Of a stretch of DNA of 64,000 nt, positions 58,982 through 64,000 are shown piece after piece. Numbering within the stretch: the first letter of the stretch is position 1; each line of letters opens with the position of its first letter. A model generated the notes under the pieces. It searched no databases and was not told the DNA's origin. It saw nothing but the letters and a program-made list of their open reading frames with translations. Position numbers and translations under genes: made by a program. The DNA comes from DATAPE01 sp034667525 (lineage in GTDB: Bacteria; Actinomycetota; CADDZG01; WHSQ01): assembly GCA_034667525.1 (NCBI GenBank), contig JAXDJO010000015.1, forward strand, positions 1-64,000, in the 5' to 3' direction.

Positions 58982-60805
58982 GTGTCAACGCCCCTGGAGG
59001 ATTACGCGCTCATCGGCGACACCCATACGGCCGCGCTGGTGTCGAAGAGCGGCTCGCTAGATTGGCTGTGCCTGCCGCGCTTTGACTCCGAAGCTTGCTT
59101 CGCCGCCCTGTTGGGTGATGAGTCACATGGTCGCTGGCTGCTCGCCCCTGCGGGAGGGATCAAACAGATACGGCGGCGTTACCGCGGAGACACCCTGGTG
59201 CTCGAGACGGAGTTCGAAACCGAAGACGGTGTCGTGCGGATCGTGGATTGCATGCCTCACCGTGAGCACCGGCCCGATGTGGTTCGGATGGTGGAAGGGA
59301 TCAAGGGGCGGGTCCCGATGCAGATGCGGCTCGTGATCCGTTTCGACTATGGGACCACCGTTCCGTGGGTGCGCCGCCGCGATGATCGCTTCCAGGCGCT
59401 GGCCGGACCGGATGCACTCATGCTCGACACGCCAGTTGATCTCCGCGGAGAGAACCTGACAACCGTGGCCGAGTTCGAGGTTGCGGCCAGAGATCGCGTG
59501 CCCTTCGTCCTCAGCTGGCATCCCTCGCACGAAGACCCCCCGCCGGCTCGCGACGCTGCGCTCGCGCTGACTCAGACGGAAAGTACGTGGTGCGATTGGT
59601 CGCAGAAGTTGAAGCCGGGATCGGAATGGCGCGATGCAGTGATCAGGTCACTCGTAACGCTCAAGGCCCTCACCTATCAGCCAACGGGCGGGATCGTGGC
59701 AGCTCCCACAACCTCGTTGCCGGAAAAGCTCGGTGGAGTTCGCAACTGGGACTACCGCTACTGCTGGCTGCGAGACGCCACCTTCACCCTGTATTCGCTG
59801 CTCGTCGCCGGTTATCAAGAAGAAGCGAGTGCATGGCGCGAGTGGCTGCTACGCGCGGTTGCGGGACAGGCATCGCGGATGCAGATCATGTATGGGGCGG
59901 CCGGCGAGCGATGGTTGGCCGAGAGAGAGATCGACTGGCTGCCCGGGTATGAAGCTTCAGCGCCGGTCCGGGTCGGTAACGCCGCGGTCGACCAATTCCA
60001 GCTCGACGTTTATGGCGAAGTTATGGATTCTCTTCACCAGGCTCGCCGGCAGGGATTGGCGGAGGAGGATTCCGACTGGCAACTGCAATCGCAGATCATG
60101 GATTTCCTGGAGTCGAAGTGGAAGGAGCCGGATGAGGGCCTCTGGGAGATCCGTGGGCAACGGCGCCACTTCACTCATTCGAAGATCATGGCGTGGGTTG
60201 GCTTCGATCGCGCGGTCAAAGCCGTCGATGAATTCGGCCTCGATGGACCATCGGGCCGATGGAAGGGGTTGCGCGACGACATCCATCGGGAGGTCTGCCG
60301 TGAGGGTTTCGATTCCGAGCGAGGCGCTTTCACCCAGTATTACGGGACGAAACAACTCGATGCCAGCCTGCTGCTGACGCCGCTGGTTGGCTTCCTTCCA
60401 GCTTCCGACGAGCGCGTTAAGGGGACCATCGAAGCCATAGAGAAAGAGCTGTCGGTTGACGGGTTCGTGATGCGGTACTCGGAGGATTACGAAGACGTGG
60501 ACGGGCTGCCCCAAGGCGAGGGAGCCTTCCTCGCCTGCAGCTTCTGGCTGGTGGACTGCTTGACCCTCCTCGGACGGAAGGAAGACGCAGTGCGGATGTT
60601 CGAGCGGCTTCTCGCGATCCGGAACGACGTCGGGCTTTTATCGGAGGAGTACGACGTCGAGCACCATAGGCTCGTCGGCAACTTTCCGCAGGCCTTTTCT
60701 CATGTGGCGCTTGCCAACAGCGCCCACAACTTGGCTACAGACGTGACCGGCCCCGCGGCGAGCCGCGGCGATGGCGGGGGCCAGGCAGAACCGCAGGAGC
60801 TCTAG
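58982..60805 (+). CDS. Glycoside hydrolase family 15 protein (trehalase/glucoamylase-like)
   Basis: This 607-residue cytoplasmic protein matches the GH15 layout: an N-terminal beta-sandwich with YALIGDTHTAALVSKSGSLDWLCLPRFDS, then an alpha/alpha barrel with GGVRNWDYRYCWLRDATFTLYSL. The acid residue is in DEGLWEIRG and the base in PQGEGAFLACSFWL. The actinobacterial enzymes tested are often trehalases; glucoamylase is the alternative. The GTG start is 3 bases from the acidic protein gene. Confidence 0.9.
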   Translation: MSTPLEDYALIGDTHTAALVSKSGSLDWLCLPRFDSEACFAALLGDESHGRWLLAPAGGIKQIRRRYRGDTLVLETEFETEDGVVRIVDCMPHREHRPDVVRMVEGIKGRVPMQMRLVIRFDYGTTVPWVRRRDDRFQALAGPDALMLDTPVDLRGENLTTVAEFEVAARDRVPFVLSWHPSHEDPPPARDAALALTQTESTWCDWSQKLKPGSEWRDAVIRSLVTLKALTYQPTGGIVAAPTTSLPEKLGGVRNWDYRYCWLRDATFTLYSLLVAGYQEEASAWREWLLRAVAGQASRMQIMYGAAGERWLAEREIDWLPGYEASAPVRVGNAAVDQFQLDVYGEVMDSLHQARRQGLAEEDSDWQLQSQIMDFLESKWKEPDEGLWEIRGQRRHFTHSKIMAWVGFDRAVKAVDEFGLDGPSGRWKGLRDDIHREVCREGFDSERGAFTQYYGTKQLDASLLLTPLVGFLPASDERVKGTIEAIEKELSVDGFVMRYSEDYEDVDGLPQGEGAFLACSFWLVDCLTLLGRKEDAVRMFERLLAIRNDVGLLSEEYDVEHHRLVGNFPQAFSHVALANSAHNLATDVTGPAASRGDGGGQAEPQEL

Positions 60806-60845
60806 CGGGCCGTCTCCGTGGAGAGGTCGCTCTCGGACCGGACGT

Positions 60846-61835
60846 TCAGCGCCGAGTTCGCAGGACTTTGAGGAGCAATGTCCCCGCCGCGACTCCCGCG
60901 GGCACGAGCAGGCTCCGGTGAGTGGTCGCGCGCAGTTGAAAGCTGCGGCCGTGCGCCCGCGCGGTGAACTGCCCGCGAGCGCCGACGTCGCCCGCCACGG
61001 GCTCCCAGAGATTGTTCGAGCGATCGGCGTCGACCGGTTCGTCGGTCTGCTGTGACTTGAACCCGGTACGGCCAAGATAGTGATCGAGCGCTCCGGAGGC
61101 AACCTTGTCGCCAAGGATCGTCGCCGTCGTGGGAGCCCCCACGTACAGCTCTCGCCGCCGGGGGTGATTCGACGCCCACACGATCGCGTCCGCGGCCACC
61201 TCCGGCTCGAAGATCGGCGGAACCGGCTGTGGGTGACGCGGAAGACGAGTTTTCACCCAGCCGAATTGCGGAGTGTTGAGAGCCGGCATCTGCACCATAG
61301 AGATCGTGACGTTGCTCTTGTCGTGCAGGAGCTCACACCGCACCGCTTCGGTAAATCCTTGTATCGCGTGCTTGGCGCCGCAGTACGCGCTCTGTAGTGG
61401 GATGCCGCGATAGGCCAGCGCCGAGCCCACCTGGATGATTCGACCTTCGTTGCGCGGGAGCATGCGGCGAAGGGCAGTCATCGTCCCATAGACGACGCCG
61501 AGATAGGTGACTTCGGTGACGCGTTTGAACTCATCGGCTTCCATCTCCTTGAAAGGAGAAAACACCGACACCATCGCATTGTTGACCCAGATGTCGATCG
61601 GTCCCAAACGTTCTTCGATGACCCTCGCAGCATCCTCAACGGCGCTGGGATCGGAAACGTCGGTCGGCACGGCAACCGCGTCCGTGCCCTCTGCCACCAC
61701 TTCCCGTCGCGCGGCTTCCAATCCATCCTCGCCCCGGGCCATGAGGCCGATGCGGGCGCCTGTACGCGCGAAGGCCCGGGCCGTCGCCCTACCGACCCCG
61801 GCGCTAGCTCCTGTGACTACGACGACGTCAGACAT
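60846..61835 (-). CDS. Short-chain dehydrogenase/reductase with C-terminal extension
   Basis: This 329-residue SDR has the cofactor motif VVVTGASAGVGRATARA, the NNA segment WVNNAMVSVF, Ser in VGSALAYRG, and YxxxK as YCGAKHA. A C-terminal extension of about 80 residues follows the core and ends in a hydrophobic stretch (SLLVPAGVAAGTLLLKV), which may anchor it to the membrane. The substrate is unknown. It is 40 bases from the convergent GH15 gene and downstream of an epimerase-like gene on the same strand. Confidence 0.87.
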   Translation of the reverse strand: MSDVVVVTGASAGVGRATARAFARTGARIGLMARGEDGLEAARREVVAEGTDAVAVPTDVSDPSAVEDAARVIEERLGPIDIWVNNAMVSVFSPFKEMEADEFKRVTEVTYLGVVYGTMTALRRMLPRNEGRIIQVGSALAYRGIPLQSAYCGAKHAIQGFTEAVRCELLHDKSNVTISMVQMPALNTPQFGWVKTRLPRHPQPVPPIFEPEVAADAIVWASNHPRRRELYVGAPTTATILGDKVASGALDHYLGRTGFKSQQTDEPVDADRSNNLWEPVAGDVGARGQFTARAHGRSFQLRATTHRSLLVPAGVAAGTLLLKVLRTRR

Positions 61836-61915
61836 ATCTCGAACCTCTTGTCTCGGTGCGATGGCGTGGCTTTAGCAGCTGGAAGAATCCTCACTTGAGG
61901 ACGAGCCCGTCTCTC

Positions 61916-62968
61916 TCACCACGGTCTCTTTCCGATCCCGGTTGCCAGTTCGCGGAGGCGGAAACGCCCTCCAGCCTTCCTGTCCAACGGCGGGGTTGGT
62001 ATGCCGGCGTCCGCCTGGAGTCCCGAGATGAGGTCGAGCAGAGCGGCTTCGGCGGTATACATCGGCACCCATCCCAACTCGGTTCGCGCCCTGGTGGTGT
62101 CGATCAGAGGACTCTGGATGGCGAGGTCGAACCATCCCGGTGGAGTTGGTTGCAATCGCGACCGCCATGTAAGGGAGGTCACTGCGCGCGCGACGCGGGG
62201 CGACACTTTGACGGGGTGCGCATTCATGATCGCAGCGAGCTTGTCCGGATCGAGAACGGGATCGGCGGCGATGTTGAAGGCCCCCCGCACATCCTTTGTA
62301 ACCGCAAGGTGATACGCCTCACCGACATCGAACGAATGAACACACTGGAAGCGCAAACGATCGATGTTAGGAACGAAGGTGATCAGTGACCTGCGAAGGA
62401 GAGGGCTGGGAAGGAACGGACCCGCGAACAGACGCCGGACCTCGGCTCCCGCCTCGCGCTTGAAGATCAATGCCGGTCTCAACCGCACCGTGCGGACATC
62501 CGGATGCTCGCTCTCGAAGGTATTCAGCAACCCTTCCACCTCGGCTTTGTGCCGCGAATAGAAGGAGGTACTCACGCCTTCGGTGGGCCAGGACTCGTCG
62601 ACCATCCTTGTCTTGGGCCCAGGTGAATATGCCCCTACCGACGAGGCGTACACGAGAGCGGGCACCTCGGCTGCTGCTACGCCATCGAAAACGCGCTTGC
62701 TGCCGGCCACGTTGACGTTGTAGAGCGTCCCCATCGAGCGAGAGGGCTGGATGCTCCACGCGAGATGCACGACCACGTCGGCCCCCCGGAAATGCGGCTC
62801 GAGGTCAGACTCCGTGGCATCCGCGCGGATCCAGCTTGTCTTGGGAAATTGGGAACCGGGCGTTCTCCTCGCCAAGCCCAAGATCGACTCGACGCTTGGG
62901 TCCTTCTCCAGGGCGCGCAGCAAACTAGTTCCGACATTTCCGGATGCTCCGACTACTACGACTCGCAT
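61916..62968 (-). CDS. NAD-dependent epimerase/dehydratase family protein
   Basis: This 350-residue extended SDR begins RVVVVGASGNVGTSLLRAL, has VVVHLAWSIQPSRS, and places Ser and Tyr-x-x-x-Lys in YASSVGAYSPG and YSRHKAEVE. The product is unclear: sugar-nucleotide epimerase, dehydratase or reductase are all possible. The ATG at 62968 is preferred to a GTG at 62974. It is divergent from a secreted-protein gene about 150 bases away. Confidence 0.83.
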   Translation of the reverse strand: MRVVVVGASGNVGTSLLRALEKDPSVESILGLARRTPGSQFPKTSWIRADATESDLEPHFRGADVVVHLAWSIQPSRSMGTLYNVNVAGSKRVFDGVAAAEVPALVYASSVGAYSPGPKTRMVDESWPTEGVSTSFYSRHKAEVEGLLNTFESEHPDVRTVRLRPALIFKREAGAEVRRLFAGPFLPSPLLRRSLITFVPNIDRLRFQCVHSFDVGEAYHLAVTKDVRGAFNIAADPVLDPDKLAAIMNAHPVKVSPRVARAVTSLTWRSRLQPTPPGWFDLAIQSPLIDTTRARTELGWVPMYTAEAALLDLISGLQADAGIPTPPLDRKAGGRFRLRELATGIGKRPW

Positions 62969-63120
62969 CCTCACGATGTTCCCGCTGTGCCAGCAGTTCA
63001 AACAGAGTTCTTATCAGGAGGTGTATCTCTCTATCCAATCGGATCAAGAAGTCTGGCGTCGTCTCCTTACACCCGCGGTTCGCAAGGACCTACGGCTATG
63101 CTGCCGAGAGAGGAGGGAAC

Positions 63121-63729
63121 ATGCGCAGATGGCGGGCCACCTCAGCGGTGGCAGTTTCTACAGTTTTAGTGGCGGCAAGCTTGATCGCCGCGCCCGACGT
63201 TGCACACGCTGCATTAACTTGTGGCGTCGAACGATGGGCGGTCAAGACTCTGTCGGATGCCGCGGCCGCGGACGTGAATTACAGGGCCCGTCACGTCACG
63301 GTGGAACATCTGCGCCGTCTGCCTCGCCCCAACATCGGGACGTCGAGCCCGAGGCAGCGTCCGTATGAGTTCCGCAGCTATCGCATCCACGTGAGACTGC
63401 GGGGGGCGGCTTTGGAGGACGACCGCGATTTTCATCTGATCGTCTCGCAGCCCCACCACAGAAGAAGGACGATGATCCTGGAGCTCCCCAACGTGCATTG
63501 CAAGGGGGCCGCAAGCTCCATCAAGAAGGCCGCCATGCGCAGAGCGCGCCGGAGATTCGTCGCGGCTTGCGGGCCCATCGGGACGTCTTTTACGACTCTT
63601 CATGGCAGGGCCATCGTCAAAGGAGTCGCGTTCTTCGACATCGATCACGGTCAAACCGGTGTAGCTCCGAACGCCATCGAATTACACCCGCTCCTCCGTT
63701 TCAGGCCACGCGGGCGCTGCACTCATTAG
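63121..63729 (+). CDS. Conserved secreted protein of unknown function
   Basis: This 202-residue protein starts with a signal peptide (RRWRATSAVAVSTVLVAASLIAAPDVAHA, cleavage near AHA-AL). The mature part has WAVKTLSDAAAADVN, LEDDRDFHLIVSQP, TMILELPNVHC and GVAFFDIDHGQTGVAPNAIELHPLLRF. I recognise this set of motifs from secreted actinobacterial proteins with no assigned function. The ATG at 63121 has AGGAGG four bases upstream; the open frame upstream is not homologous. It is divergent from the epimerase gene. Confidence 0.85.
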   Translation: MRRWRATSAVAVSTVLVAASLIAAPDVAHAALTCGVERWAVKTLSDAAAADVNYRARHVTVEHLRRLPRPNIGTSSPRQRPYEFRSYRIHVRLRGAALEDDRDFHLIVSQPHHRRRTMILELPNVHCKGAASSIKKAAMRRARRRFVAACGPIGTSFTTLHGRAIVKGVAFFDIDHGQTGVAPNAIELHPLLRFRPRGRCTH

Positions 63730-63963
63730 CACTGGGCTCCCCCGGCTCGGCCTAGAAGAGCTTGCTTAGATTGCTCCTCAGGTAGGCAAAGAGGATGATG
63801 CAATCACGCAGAAGGCTGTGGCGGGGGAGCTTCTCTGGTTAAGTGAGCCGGCTCGCTGCCTGGGAGCGGCCATCGTTGTTCCGCCAAGTGCAACGAGTCA
63901 CCCCGCCGCCGCCTTCTCTCTCCTCATGATTCCGGGAGCGTCACTTCATCCCTTAGGTGAGCA
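63730..63963 (+). other. Non-coding region near the right edge
   Basis: I see no credible gene here. A perfect 10-base palindrome GAGCCGGCTC lies at 63845-63854. No tRNA, terminator or operator could be supported. Confidence 0.4.
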
Positions 63964-64000
63964 TCAGAAGTAGTTCGCCGGCACCCAGTGGTCGTTAAAA
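63964..64000 (-). CDS. Possible C-terminal end of a gene entering from the right
   Basis: The last bases, read on the minus strand, give an 11-residue tail F-N-D-H-W-V-P-A-N-Y-F before a TGA. This resembles the end of a bacterial SH3-like domain (GWVPxxYL). It is too short to be sure that a gene is really there. Confidence 0.25.
   Translation of the reverse strand, partial: FNDHWVPANYF

Noticed and set aside
1..64000. CRISPR arrays, tRNA or rRNA genes, insertion sequences, prophage
   Set aside because: No regularly spaced repeats, no tRNA-like T-arm motifs in intergenic regions, and no transposase or phage proteins were seen.

Overview
This window looks like a piece of core chromosome from a high-GC member of the Actinomycetota. 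The evidence is: phosphatidylinositol-mannoside genes (pgsA-type synthase, PatA-type acyltransferase, PimA); an HspR repressor gene in a dnaK-grpE-dnaJ-hspR-clpB operon with HAIR operators; an actinobacterial SOS box in front of ruvCAB; and the gene order. From memory, the order thrS, HIT, pgsA, patA, pimA, pdxS, pdxT, yebC, ruvC, ruvA, ruvB, yajC, secD, secF, apt, rel, hisS, aspS, rarA, alaS, ruvX, mltG matches the same block in Mycobacterium, with different genes inserted between the shared ones. I cannot place the organism below phylum. I saw no rRNA, tRNA, CRISPR array, insertion sequence or phage gene.

Layout. 0-8 kb (minus strand): mltG (cut by the window edge), ruvX, alaS, a small membrane protein, rarA, aspS and hisS, covering tRNA charging and DNA maintenance. 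8-11 kb (plus strand): a UdgX-type uracil-DNA glycosylase, a split transketolase and a RimJ/RimL-type acetyltransferase. 11-19 kb (minus): dtd, a lipoprotein class B penicillin-binding protein, rel/spoT, apt, secF, secD and yajC. 19-22 kb (minus): an exported PQQ-type dehydrogenase and an exported sulfatase sit between yajC and ruvB and end in their own terminator. 22-26 kb (minus): ruvB, ruvA, ruvC (with SOS box), yebC, pdxT and pdxS.

26-34 kb: two tandem DUF3048 lipoprotein/membrane genes, an M48-like protein that has lost its zinc ligands, a divergent NodU-type carbamoyltransferase, then pimA, patA and pgsA on the minus strand. 34-41 kb: an EF-G2-like GTPase (plus), then a GNAT, a HIT protein, thrS, a secreted zincin and class I aldolase (minus). 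41-46 kb: a small TPR protein with a MidA-type methyltransferase (plus), hsp20, a lipoprotein zincin, a 2-hydroxyacid dehydrogenase, a zinc-ribbon protein (minus), and a cyclopropane-fatty-acid-synthase-like methyltransferase (plus). 46-53 kb (minus): the HspR-controlled chaperone operon. 53-64 kb: a tandem GNAT, a proline-iminopeptidase-like hydrolase, FtsH, a sugar-nucleotide epimerase, a phosphoribosyltransferase, an acidic small protein, a GH15 enzyme, two Rossmann-fold oxidoreductases and a conserved secreted protein.

Genes are tightly packed. ATGA or GTGA stop/start overlaps are the rule, so translational coupling is common. Three junctions (40.1, 43.9 and 44.9 kb) have CTGA instead, and the downstream protein only makes sense if CTG is the start codon. 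The strongest regulatory signals are the two HAIR operators (dnaK and hsp20) and the SOS box before ruvC. I did not find a clearly new multi-gene system. The most interesting items are the UdgX enzyme, the CTG starts, the zinc-less M48 pseudo-peptidase beside a carbamoyltransferase, and the chaperone regulon.
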